Shown one piece after another: positions 6,324 through 14,291 of a stretch of DNA of 64,000 bases. Origin of the DNA: Novosphingobium sp. B1 (GTDB lineage: Bacteria; Pseudomonadota; Alphaproteobacteria; Sphingomonadales; Sphingomonadaceae). A program made the position numbers and the translations under genes. The notes under the pieces were generated by a model that searched no databases, was not told where the DNA came from, and was given only the letters and a program-made list of their open reading frames with translations. Position 1 is the first letter of the stretch. Each line of letters starts with the position of its first letter. The DNA is taken from contig NZ_FWXL01000010.1 in the NCBI RefSeq assembly GCF_900176395.1, positions 1-64,000 of the forward strand. Reading direction: 5' to 3'.

Positions 6324-8153
6324 TTACGCCATTTCGTCGGCCTCCATGTCCTCGCCATCGAAGGCATCGGCGTCGGGATCGTCCAGTTCGTGCCGCTCGG
6401 GCTGGTCGAACGCCCCGATCTGCATCGGCGCGGGAAGCCAGTGCGAAGCGAGCCGCCCCGACACGTTGACCGCCAAGTCTGCCTTCTTCTTGATGGTTGC
6501 GCAGTTGTCGGCGCTGGCATCGCCGCATTCGGCGCGGAGTAGGTCGATAAGGGCCGCACGGCGCATCTTGTCGAACAGGGCGATGGGGGCTTGCCAGCGG
6601 GTCGCAATGTCCACGCCTGTCGCGCGGGCCACCTGCTCAAAGTGATGGTGACGCGCACCGGGGGCACCGCCTGCGAACAAGGTGCCGTCCACCGTCATCG
6701 CCACCAATCCGGCGAGTAGCGCCATCTTGTCGTCGTGACTCATGGCGCGAATGACCTCGAACCGGCCATCTGCTGGGACCGATGCGAAGCGGTCGGCCAT
6801 CGTTTCTTCGACCTCCCGCACGTCGCTGGTCGCCATAAGGTCGTCGGCAACATCGGTCGCGATGGTCTTGGCCTGCACGTCTATCGCCATCTGATAGCTG
6901 TGCGCGCCGTGGAGTAGCTGACCCGCAAGGCTGTCCAGCAGCACATCCAGCGCCAGCGCCGGGTCGGCTGAAACCGCCTCCTGCACGATGCGGGTCTTGA
7001 TCCGCGACAGGTCTGCAACAAGGCTGTTGCTGTAGAGCGGCTGCGGCTCGCCGCTGCTCGCCTTGGGCTTCGGCTCGGCCTTCGCGCGATAGAAGCTCTT
7101 GCCGAGCGATCCGTCATGCGAAACCCAGAGCGCCACGCCCCCGACCGCGACCTGCTCGGCATTGAACCCGCGCAAGCCCTCAGTGATCGCATCCCGCTGA
7201 TCGGACAACGGCGCGATGCGGTCGCTGTCCTCGCCCTCGGCCTCGGCGATCTGTTCGATAGCGACGTCGATTGCCTCGATCCGCGCGGCCTCGTCCTCGG
7301 TCGGCTCGCGCGTGGCCGGATACAGGCTGCCCTTCATGTAAAGGTCGTAGGGCCGGTCCAGCGTGGCGCGGACCTCATGCCAACCGATCGCGCGATACTC
7401 GTCGGCGATACCGTCCAGCTTGTCCTCCGCCAGTTCCTGCACAAGCTCGGGATGGTCGGCAAACCCCTCGGCCCCTTGGCTGAACAGGTCTACCGTGATC
7501 GTCCCGCCCTTCGCCTCGTAGGCGTCGCGCCCGACGAAGATAAACGCGCCGCTGGTGGTGTCCACCTTCTCGGTGGTGAGCATCCGCCGGATGGTGTGGG
7601 CGTGGCCGTTCGCCGCCTTGCATACCTTCACCTGTTGGTCGTGGTCGTCAGTGAGGGTGAGCGCGCGCGCCGCCTCAAGCGACAACTGGTCCTTGGCGAT
7701 CAGGTCGATCAGCGCCGGTGCCAGCGCGGAAAGGCGAAGCATCTTATAGACGAAGCTGACCGCCTGACCGAACCGGGCAGCGATTTCCTCGGCGTCCATG
7801 CCGGTATCGCGTAGCGCCGCAAAGGCGCGGATGCTGTCTGCCGGGTGCATGTCCTCGCGCTGGAAGTTCTCCGCGAGCGACAGTTCGATGGCCTCTTCCT
7901 TGGTGCGGACCTCGACGGGAAACGCGTCGCTGTTCTTGATCTGCTTGCGCTTCGCCAGTTCTTTGAGGCCGCGATAGCGCCGCCCTCCGGCGAACACATA
8001 GAACAGGCCCTCGTCCTCATAGGCGACAAGGTTTTGCAACAGGCCGTGCGCGGCAATGTCGTCGGCCATGCTCTCGACGGCGGAAGGCTTCACGCGCCGC
8101 TGATTGAGCGGGGAAAGGCGAAGCTGCGACAGCTTGACGGTGATGATACCCAT
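6324..8153 (-). CDS. parB: Large ParB-like DNA-binding protein
   Basis: 609 residues. The N-terminal ~100 residues form a ParB/Spo0J nuclease-like domain: LRLSPLNQRRVKPSAVESMA, then FAGGRRYRGLKEL (the GGRR box) and LAENFQREDMHP. A helix-turn-helix follows (MDAEEIAARFGQAVSFVYKM). The remaining ~430 residues are an accessory region with acidic C-terminus. This size class is common on alphaproteobacterial plasmids and is longer than a classical partition ParB (~300). No parA lies nearby, so a role in partition is likely but unproven; gene regulation like KorB is an alternative. AGGAGC six bases before the ATG supports the start. It follows a 63-residue gene by 44 bases. Two parS-like palindromes are in the window. 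Confidence 0.8.
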   Translation of the reverse strand: MGIITVKLSQLRLSPLNQRRVKPSAVESMADDIAAHGLLQNLVAYEDEGLFYVFAGGRRYRGLKELAKRKQIKNSDAFPVEVRTKEEAIELSLAENFQREDMHPADSIRAFAALRDTGMDAEEIAARFGQAVSFVYKMLRLSALAPALIDLIAKDQLSLEAARALTLTDDHDQQVKVCKAANGHAHTIRRMLTTEKVDTTSGAFIFVGRDAYEAKGGTITVDLFSQGAEGFADHPELVQELAEDKLDGIADEYRAIGWHEVRATLDRPYDLYMKGSLYPATREPTEDEAARIEAIDVAIEQIAEAEGEDSDRIAPLSDQRDAITEGLRGFNAEQVAVGGVALWVSHDGSLGKSFYRAKAEPKPKASSGEPQPLYSNSLVADLSRIKTRIVQEAVSADPALALDVLLDSLAGQLLHGAHSYQMAIDVQAKTIATDVADDLMATSDVREVEETMADRFASVPADGRFEVIRAMSHDDKMALLAGLVAMTVDGTLFAGGAPGARHHHFEQVARATGVDIATRWQAPIALFDKMRRAALIDLLRAECGDASADNCATIKKKADLAVNVSGRLASHWLPAPMQIGAFDQPERHELDDPDADAFDGEDMEADEMA

Positions 8154-8197
8154 GATGATGCTCCTGATCTGAATAAGGTTCGGTGATGGGGGAGGGG

Positions 8198-8389
8198 TCA
8201 GCCTTCGAGGCTCGCGAGTTCGTCAAACTCGGCCGATGCGCGCGCCGCGCCGTCCCCTGCGTAGGTCGCGCCGGAACGCGGATAGAAGAACACGCGCTCG
8301 CCACGGCGGTAGGGGGTGCCGTCCGCGCTGGTCCCGTCCACATTGGCCCGTTTCCAGTAGGGATCGCCCTTGTATCGGGTGTAAGCCAT
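8198..8389 (-). CDS. Hypothetical 63-residue protein upstream of parB
   Basis: A small soluble protein beginning MAYTRYKGDPYWKRANVDGT, with Tyr, Arg and Gly-rich composition and a C-terminal acidic helix (SAEFDELASLEG). The family is not recognised. AAGGAGG precedes the ATG. It is very likely co-transcribed with the ParB-like gene (44-base gap) and is the first gene after the structured leader copy 2 (8443-8620). Its constant position beside parB suggests a plasmid-maintenance accessory role, which is inference. Confidence 0.6.
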   Translation of the reverse strand: MAYTRYKGDPYWKRANVDGTSADGTPYRRGERVFFYPRSGATYAGDGAARASAEFDELASLEG

Positions 8390-8442
8390 TCTCTTTCCTC
8401 CTTCTTCCTGCGGCTGAAAGCCGGTTGCCGCAGCAACCGGGT

Positions 8443-8620
8443 CTGCCTCTCCGGCGAGGAGCGGGATGGGGAGGGAGGAGGAAAATCGATGGCCTGGCGC
8501 GGGCAGGCCGCCTTAGCGCGGCCGACGCCCCTTAGGGCGTCGGGTGCCGCGCTTGGCGGACCACACGGGGCCGTCTATTTTCCTTCGGGAACGAAAGGGC
8601 AGCAGCCCTTGGTGTTCCCC
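8443..8620 (-). ncRNA. Structured leader element, copy 2
   Basis: This is the second copy of the element at 4448-4617. Hairpins: CTCC/GGAG around loop GGCGA (copy 1 has GTCC/GGAC); GGCCTG/CAGGCC; AGCGCGGC/GCCGCGCT (8 bp) enclosing GACGCCC/GGGCGTC, where copy 1 has the different but paired GCC/GGC; and GGGAAC/GTTCCC enclosing AGGGC/GCCCT. It lies about 55 bases upstream of the 63-residue gene start on the minus strand, followed by a further hairpin CGGTTGC/GCAACCG near 8422. Pairing kept despite sequence change argues for selection on RNA structure. Confidence 0.55.
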
Positions 8621-8690
8621 GCGCTGGCGGGCCTCCGGGGGAGGGCCGTGGCGCTCTACAGGGGAGCGTCTCGCATCTTTGCGCGTCCGC

Positions 8691-8712
8691 AGGTGTGCCA
8701 CGTGGCACACCT
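8691..8712. promoter_or_regulatory. parS-like palindrome, site 1
   Basis: The perfect palindrome GGTGTGCCACGTGGCACACC occurs here (extended by one A/T pair) and again at 18873-18892. It resembles the chromosomal parS consensus TGTTTCACGTGAAACA in the outer TGT/ACA and the core CACGTG. The site is about 540 bases from the start of the ParB-like gene. It is proposed as the centromere site bound by that protein; a repressor operator is the alternative. Confidence 0.5.
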
Positions 8713-8873
8713 CACGCGAGGATCGTTACCCTTTGGGACGAGACGCCGGGACGGTGGCTCGGTCGGCGCGAACGCGCCGATAGGGCCGTGCCCGTCAGGG
8801 TCGCGCAGGGTCTTCAAGCCTGATGGTATGGATTTCGCCGTCTTCACCGCCGAAGCGTCAGACCCGCTCATTA
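8713..8873. other. Intergenic stretch without recognised gene
   Basis: This is the remainder of the gap between the structured leader/parS-like site and the lipoprotein gene. It contains a small GC hairpin (GGCGCG/CGCGCC near 8769-8784). I see no supported coding region. Confidence 0.3.
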
Positions 8874-9230
8874 TCATCGGTGAGGATGTTGGCAGATGCG
8901 TAGGAGAGTGCGACCGCGCTCGAATGCGATCGTTCCTCCGGCCATGATCGCACGCGTGTGACGCCCCGTGAAGGGCTCTCCTGTCTTGGACGCCGCCAGA
9001 ATCTCGGTCGGCCCGGACGGCAACCATGTCACGGCCATGCGCAAACCGTCGTCGAGGAAATCAATGTCGGCCCGGCTGCCGTCTGCGCATGTGACGTATC
9101 GCTGTTCCAAGACCCGCGTCATTGAGTGAGGTCGGTGTATCTCCGACGTGTCGCGAGTATTTGGTGACGGCTCCGAACAGCCAACGGTCATCATAAGTAG
9201 CGTGGCGGCGCAGATGCGCACGTCAACCAT
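8874..9230 (-). CDS. MliC-like lipoprotein (putative lysozyme inhibitor)
   Basis: 118 residues. An N-terminal signal with lipobox-like TVGC (LLMMTVGCSE) predicts a lipoprotein. The rest has the layout of the MliC/PliC domain: YVTCADGSRADIDF, LRMAVTWLPSG, EPFTGRHTRAIMAGGTIAFE and a closing Cys (LLRICQ), so the two Cys could form the usual disulfide. MliC proteins bind and inhibit C-type lysozyme from the cell envelope. The family call is inferred from motif spacing and is moderately sure. It appears to stand alone, leftward, between the metal cluster and the parB block. Confidence 0.55.
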   Translation of the reverse strand: MVDVRICAATLLMMTVGCSEPSPNTRDTSEIHRPHSMTRVLEQRYVTCADGSRADIDFLDDGLRMAVTWLPSGPTEILAASKTGEPFTGRHTRAIMAGGTIAFERGRTLLRICQHPHR

Positions 9231-9282
9231 TCCGCTTCCTCATTAATCCGGACTCACGCCTCGCGGGTCCGTCGCCAAGTTG

Positions 9283-9308
9283 GCCGGCAACCCCGAAGGG
9301 CTGCCGGC
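9283..9308 (-). terminator. Terminator of the metal-efflux operon
   Basis: On the minus strand GCCGGCA and TGCCGGC flank CCC-TTCG-GGG, giving a long stem capped by a UUCG tetraloop. It lies 30 bases after the stop of the DUF6488 gene, the last gene of the leftward efflux operon. No run of T follows. Confidence 0.6.
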
Positions 9309-9338
9309 TCGGGTATGGTCCCGCAACGAGCCGATTAT

Positions 9339-9656
9339 TCAGCTCGCCGAAGGGTTGGCGGAAACAACCTTGCCGTCCGCACCAATCACGACGTGAAGCG
9401 TGCGCCGTGCGACAGGCTCGGAGGGATTGGTGAAAGTCACGACGGTCTGACGCGCGCCGTTGGCGGTCCGCTGCGCGGTGCCCTCGACCTTTGCTTTGGA
9501 CCAGCTCGGGGCGAGCTTGGATTGCGTCACCATGCGAACGACGTGCTGACGCGCCACCTCGGCGGGCGCTTGGCTATGCGCTTCCTCGTCGTGAACGGGA
9601 TGGGCGGCGGCGGGGGCTGCGGCCAATACCGCGACGGCTAGGACTGCGTATTTCAT
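9339..9656 (-). CDS. DUF6488-like periplasmic protein
   Basis: 105 residues starting MKYAVLAVAVLAAAPAAAHP, a signal peptide followed by a His-containing mature N-terminus (HPVHDEEAHSQ). The remainder, with LAPSWSKAKVEGTAQRT and RRTLHVVIGADGKVVSANPS, resembles small periplasmic proteins (DUF6488) found at the end of metal efflux operons. GGAG precedes the ATG at 9656. It is separated from the transmembrane-anchor gene by 44 bases and is the last gene of the operon. The role in metal handling is inferred from context and His content. Confidence 0.6.
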   Translation of the reverse strand: MKYAVLAVAVLAAAPAAAHPVHDEEAHSQAPAEVARQHVVRMVTQSKLAPSWSKAKVEGTAQRTANGARQTVVTFTNPSEPVARRTLHVVIGADGKVVSANPSAS

Positions 9657-9700
9657 GGGTAGTCTCCTCGTGGTGGAAAGGGTGGAGTGCATCGCTACGA

Positions 9701-10303
9701 TCAGGATTTCGGCTTCGCAGCGAAGCTGCGGAACGTGCCGGTCGCCGTCACGGTGATGGTCACGGGCGCAGTGGTGCGGTTGCGCCAATACCATCCGTGC
9801 ATCCCGTCGAAAGGAGCCTGGAAATCGCCCTTCTCGCCGGCGGACGATCCTTTCTCGTAGCTGGTGTATTTATCTGCCGGCGCGTCGTGTTCCTCGCCGT
9901 GAAGCTCGAAACGGACCTCCGGTCCGCCGGTCGACCAGGCGTAGGCGATCCGGTCGCCAGCGCGCATGTCTGCCTTCACTTCGCGACCTTCGTCGGGCTG
10001 GAGCGTGATCTTCACCTCGGCCGTCTGCGCGGTCGCCGGCACGCTCGACCTTGCAGCCGGCGAAGCCGGCGCCGTGGTCGCCGGGACTGTGGCGGTCTCG
10101 GCTGCATGTTCGGCCTGCTTGACCTCTCCCATGCGAGTGAGGCCGAGCAGGCGGCCCGTCCCGATCGGATCGACGCCGTATTCGGCGGGCAGGATCGTCG
10201 TCGCGAGCAGCGCGACGGCGACGCCGAAGGCAAGCGCCGTTGCCCGGTTGAGCTGGCGCAGCGTCGGGAGATCGCCGACGTTTGGCAGATTGGCGTTTTT
10301 CAT
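9701..10303 (-). CDS. Transmembrane anchor protein of the metal cluster
   Basis: 200 residues. A single N-terminal membrane segment (ALAFGVAVALLATTILPAEY) is followed by an Ala/Pro/Thr-rich linker and a periplasmic beta-rich domain with RIAYAWSTGGPEVRFELHGE, then DGMHGWYWRNRTTAPVTITV. Proteins of this kind are annotated as transmembrane anchor protein next to CzcCBA/HupE genes in proteobacteria; the biochemical role is unknown. The start overlaps the hupE stop (TGATG), so translation is coupled. Confidence 0.7.
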   Translation of the reverse strand: MKNANLPNVGDLPTLRQLNRATALAFGVAVALLATTILPAEYGVDPIGTGRLLGLTRMGEVKQAEHAAETATVPATTAPASPAARSSVPATAQTAEVKITLQPDEGREVKADMRAGDRIAYAWSTGGPEVRFELHGEEHDAPADKYTSYEKGSSAGEKGDFQAPFDGMHGWYWRNRTTAPVTITVTATGTFRSFAAKPKS

Positions 10304-11058
10304 CAGGCGTTCCCTTCGAGAATGAGGCCGGCGAGCTGGTAGCCGGTAAGGACGAAGCCCGCGGTCATCAGGACCACGTTCGCGGCAAAGGCATGTCGGC
10401 GGAAGCTGGCGGTGCGGCGCCAGTAGCCCATGACGATCAGGATCGCGGACAGAGCGAGTAACTGGCCGATTTCGACGCCGACGTTGAACGACAACAGATT
10501 CACCAAAAGGCCGTTCGATGGCAGCGCGAAGTCCTGGAGCTTGGTCGCGAGGCCGAAGCCGTGGAACAGGCCGAAGATCAGGACCGCGGCCTTGGCGTTA
10601 GGCTGGACGCCGAACCACCGCTGATAGGCACCGAGATTGTCGAGCGCCTTATAGACCACCGACAGACCGATAATCGCGTCGATCGCATAGGGACTGACGT
10701 GGGTGCCGAGCAGAACGCCGGCGATCAGCGTCGTGCTGTGGCCGATCGCGAACAGCGTCACGTAGGCGGCAACCTGCTTCATCCGGTAGAGGAAGAAGAT
10801 CACCCCGAACAGAAACAGCAGATGGTCGTAACCTGTGACCATGTGCTTGGCGCCGAGATAGAGGAAGGCGCCAGGGGCGGGTCCGTTGATCGTTTCGATG
10901 AATGCCTGATCGCCTTCGGCGACCCCATGTGCATAGGCGGCGCTTGCCATGAACGTCGCGGTGGCGACGGCAAGGAACGTCGTCACCCCTCTCAAGTGCA
11001 GCGGGAGGCGCCACGGGCGGTTGGATGATGTTTCCACGGTAAATTGTCTCCGCTTCAT
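10303..11058 (-). CDS. HupE/UreJ-family membrane protein
   Basis: 251 residues from the ATG at 11058, which overlaps the czcA stop (TGATG). After a basic N-terminus and a first membrane segment ending ASAAYAHGVAEGD it has the HupE_UreJ_2 pattern: YLGAKHMVTGYDHLLFLFGV, FAIGHSTTLIAGVLLG, IFGLFHGFGLATKLQDF and NVGVEIGQL, with conserved His residues in membrane helices. Relatives are nickel/cobalt permeases or metallochaperone-like membrane proteins. Context (NreB-like exporter and InrS/RcnR-like sensor) fits nickel or cobalt. Confidence 0.8.
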   Translation of the reverse strand: MKRRQFTVETSSNRPWRLPLHLRGVTTFLAVATATFMASAAYAHGVAEGDQAFIETINGPAPGAFLYLGAKHMVTGYDHLLFLFGVIFFLYRMKQVAAYVTLFAIGHSTTLIAGVLLGTHVSPYAIDAIIGLSVVYKALDNLGAYQRWFGVQPNAKAAVLIFGLFHGFGLATKLQDFALPSNGLLVNLLSFNVGVEIGQLLALSAILIVMGYWRRTASFRRHAFAANVVLMTAGFVLTGYQLAGLILEGNA

Positions 11059-14000
11059 CACGCGAGCGCGTGCGTCGGGGTGGCAGGGTCGGGGCGTCGC
11101 CGTTGCGACCACCGGCCCGCCAGGGCGGTGATCGCTGGCAGCACCAGCAAGGTCAGGGCGGTCGAAGTAATGAGGCCGCCGATGACGACGGTTGCGAGCG
11201 GCCGTTGCACCTCGGCACCTGTGCCGGTGGCGAGCGCCATCGGCACGAAGCCGAGCGATGCCACCAGCGCGGTCATCAGCACCGGGCGGACGCGCTCCAT
11301 TGCGCCGTCCACGATCGCGTCATCGTCGCTCGCCCCTTCCTCGCGATGCTTCCCGATCGCGCTCATCATCACGAGGCCGTTGAGGACGGCGACGCCCGAC
11401 AGGGCGATGAACCCGACCGCTGCGGTGATCGAGAAGGGGATGCCGCGCAGCAGCAGCGCAAACACGCCCCCGGCAAGCGCCATCGGCACCGCCGAGAACA
11501 CGATCGCCGCCGACACGAAGCTGCCGAGCGCCATGTAGAGCAGGGCGTAGATCGCAATGAAGCAGATCGGCACCACGATCAGCAGGCGTAGCCGAGCCGA
11601 TTGCAGGCTCTCGAAGGTGCCGCCCCACTCGGTATACATGCCAGCGGGGAGCTGCATCTGGCCGATCTTCGCCTGCGCTTCCTCGACGAACCCGCCAAGG
11701 TCGCGCCCACGCACGTTGATCTGCACGACCACCATCCGCTTGCCGTTCTCACGACTGATCTGGTTCAACCCTTGGGTGTAGTTGAACCGGGCGACCTGGC
11801 TTAGCGGGATCGAGCGCGCCACCTGACCTTCGGCAGCGGGCAGCATCACCGGGATCGACCCCAGCGTCTCAAGGTCGTCCCGCTGCGCGTCGGGCAGGCG
11901 GACCACGACGTCGAACCGCCGGTCGCCCTCGAACAGCAGCCCGGCCTCACGCCCGCCAAGCGCAGCCGAGACGGTGTTCGCCACCTCCTCGACCGACAGG
12001 CCGTAACGGCCCGCCGCCTGACGGTCGATCTGCACGTCGAAGGTCGGCGCGCCGGACGTCTGTTCGGCACTCACGTCGCCAGCGCCGGGGATCGTGCGCA
12101 TGACGGCGGCGATGCGCTTCGCCTGTTCGCTCATCGCGTCGAGGCCGTCGCCGTAAAGTTTGATCGCGACGTCGGCGCGAACGCCGGCGATCAGCTCGTT
12201 GAAGCGCATCTGGATCGGTTGCTGGATCTCCGTCCGGTTGCCGATCAGCGGCTTCATCCGCTCCTCGATGCGGCGAAGAATGTCCTCCTTGCTTTTCACC
12301 TCCGTCGGCCACTCGTTCTCCGGCTTGGGGATGACGTAGGTATCCGACGCATTGGGTGGCATCGGATCGGTGCCGAGGTCGGCGTTACCGTTCTTGGAGA
12401 AGACCAGCGCCACCTCCGGCAGCGTCTTCAATGCATTCTCGATCTGGAGCTGCATCTGCGTCGATTGGTCGATCGACGCAGATGGCACGCGGAAGTTGGT
12501 GACGGTTATGTCCTTCTCGTCGAGCTGCGGCATGAACTCCTCGCCGAGGAAGCCAAAGCTCAGCACGGCCGCGACGAACACGCCGACACCGCCCAGGATG
12601 AAGGGCATCGGGCGGGCGACAGCCCGGCCCAGCACGGGGGCGTAGCGTTCCTTGAACCAGCGGATCGGCTTCACTTCCGTCTCACTGACCCGGCCCTTGA
12701 CGACGATCGCGATCATCGCGGGAACGAAGGTAAGCGACAGGACGAAAGCAGAGGCGAGCGCCACCATCAACGTGATCGCCATCGGCGCGAACGTCTTGCC
12801 CTCAACGCCCTGGAAGGTGAGCAGCGGCACGAAGACGAGGAAGATGATGAGCTGACCATAAACGGTCGGCCGCACCATCTCCTTGGCCGCGAGCGTCGTT
12901 TCCTCCATCCGCTCTTCGCGGGTGAGAAGCCGGCCTTCATGCTCCTGGCGTTCGGCGAGGCGGCGAAGCGCGTTCTCGACGATGATGACGGCGCCGTCGA
13001 CGATCAACCCGAAATCGAGCGCGCCGAGGCTCATCAGATTGCCCGACACGCCCAGCCCGTTCATTCCTGCGGCCGTCATCAACATGGTAATCGGGATGAC
13101 TGCGGCGGTGATGAGCGCAGCGCGGATGTTGCCGAGCAGCAGGAACAGCACGACGATGACGAGCAGCGCGCCTTCGGTCAGGTTCTTTTCCACCGTCGCG
13201 ATCGTCGCGTTGACGAGCTTTGAGCGGTTATAGACCGGCTCGGCGAACACGTCGGGCGGCAGCGCCTTGTTGATCTGCGTCAGCTTCTCGGCGGCGTCTG
13301 TCGCGACGATGCGGCTGTTGTCGCCTACCAGCATCAGCACGGTCGAGATGACCGCTTCCGATCCCATGCGACTGCCGGAGCCGGTGCGGACCGCACCGCC
13401 GATCACCACCTGGCCCACGTCCTTGACGCGAACGGGGACGCCGTTGCGGGTCGCGACGACGGCTTCCTGAATGTCTTCGATCGACTTCAGACGAGCATCG
13501 GCGCGGACAAGGAAGCTCTCGCCAGCGCGGCGGACATAGTTCGACCCGGCGGAGAGGTTGGCCCGCTCCATCGCATCCGCCAGCTCCGTGACGGACAATC
13601 CATAGCTGGCGAGCGCGTTGAGGTTCGGCTCGATCAGATATTGCTTCACATAGCCGCCGTTGGAATCGACGCCGGCGACGCCGCGCACCGCCCGCATCTG
13701 CGGGCGGATGATCCAGTCCTGCACCGTGCGGAGATAGGCGGCCTTCGCCAGTTCGGTGGTCAGCCGCTCGCCCTCGGGGGTGAGGTAGCTGCCGTCCGAC
13801 TGCCAGCCCGGTTTGCCGTCGACCGTCTTCAGGCCCTTGCCGTCGGGATGGCGGAAGGCGACCGAATAGAAGAAGATCTCGCCAAGCCCGGTGCTGAGCG
13901 GCGCGAGGATCGGCTGCGCGTTGGCGGGAAGGCTGTCGCGCGACTGTGCGAGCCGTTCCGTCACCTGCTGGCGCGCAAAGTAAATATCGGTGCGGTCGGT

Positions 14001-14291
14001 AAAGACCGCTGTCACCTGGCTGAAGCCATTGCGTGAGATGGAGCGGGTCATCTCAAGCCCTGGTATTCCGGCAAGCGCCGTCTCCACCGGGAACGTCACC
14101 TGCTTCTCGATGTCGACCGGCCCCAGCGTCGGCGCGAAGGTGCTGATCTGGACCTGCCGGTTGGTGACGTCGGGCACGGCGTCGATCGGCAGCTTGGTGA
14201 TCTGCCAGAGGCCGAAGCCGATGACGACGAGGGTCAGGAAGGCGACAAGCCATCGCATCCGGACCGAAAGGGAGAGGATGCGGCCGATCAT
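11058..14291 (-). CDS. czcA: Heavy-metal RND efflux pump, CzcA family
   Basis: 1077 residues, full length for an HME-RND inner-membrane proton/metal antiporter that works as a trimer with CzcB and CzcC. The helix-4 signature DFGLIVDGAVIIVEN (around residues 425-440) is of the HME1 type DFGxxxDGAxxxxEN, which is usually linked to Zn/Co/Cd rather than to Cu. Other marks are LPIDAVPDVTNRQVQI at the N-terminus and the GEEFMPQLDEKDITV segment after mid-protein. It overlaps both neighbours by about 4 bases, so it is part of a translationally coupled operon. Exact metal specificity is not settled; the regulator suggests nickel or cobalt. Confidence 0.93.
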   Translation of the reverse strand: MIGRILSLSVRMRWLVAFLTLVVIGFGLWQITKLPIDAVPDVTNRQVQISTFAPTLGPVDIEKQVTFPVETALAGIPGLEMTRSISRNGFSQVTAVFTDRTDIYFARQQVTERLAQSRDSLPANAQPILAPLSTGLGEIFFYSVAFRHPDGKGLKTVDGKPGWQSDGSYLTPEGERLTTELAKAAYLRTVQDWIIRPQMRAVRGVAGVDSNGGYVKQYLIEPNLNALASYGLSVTELADAMERANLSAGSNYVRRAGESFLVRADARLKSIEDIQEAVVATRNGVPVRVKDVGQVVIGGAVRTGSGSRMGSEAVISTVLMLVGDNSRIVATDAAEKLTQINKALPPDVFAEPVYNRSKLVNATIATVEKNLTEGALLVIVVLFLLLGNIRAALITAAVIPITMLMTAAGMNGLGVSGNLMSLGALDFGLIVDGAVIIVENALRRLAERQEHEGRLLTREERMEETTLAAKEMVRPTVYGQLIIFLVFVPLLTFQGVEGKTFAPMAITLMVALASAFVLSLTFVPAMIAIVVKGRVSETEVKPIRWFKERYAPVLGRAVARPMPFILGGVGVFVAAVLSFGFLGEEFMPQLDEKDITVTNFRVPSASIDQSTQMQLQIENALKTLPEVALVFSKNGNADLGTDPMPPNASDTYVIPKPENEWPTEVKSKEDILRRIEERMKPLIGNRTEIQQPIQMRFNELIAGVRADVAIKLYGDGLDAMSEQAKRIAAVMRTIPGAGDVSAEQTSGAPTFDVQIDRQAAGRYGLSVEEVANTVSAALGGREAGLLFEGDRRFDVVVRLPDAQRDDLETLGSIPVMLPAAEGQVARSIPLSQVARFNYTQGLNQISRENGKRMVVVQINVRGRDLGGFVEEAQAKIGQMQLPAGMYTEWGGTFESLQSARLRLLIVVPICFIAIYALLYMALGSFVSAAIVFSAVPMALAGGVFALLLRGIPFSITAAVGFIALSGVAVLNGLVMMSAIGKHREEGASDDDAIVDGAMERVRPVLMTALVASLGFVPMALATGTGAEVQRPLATVVIGGLITSTALTLLVLPAITALAGRWSQRRRPDPATPTHALA

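Noticed and set aside
12219..13223. 334-residue rightward ORF opposite czcA
   Set aside because: Antisense shadow of a well-supported RND pump gene.
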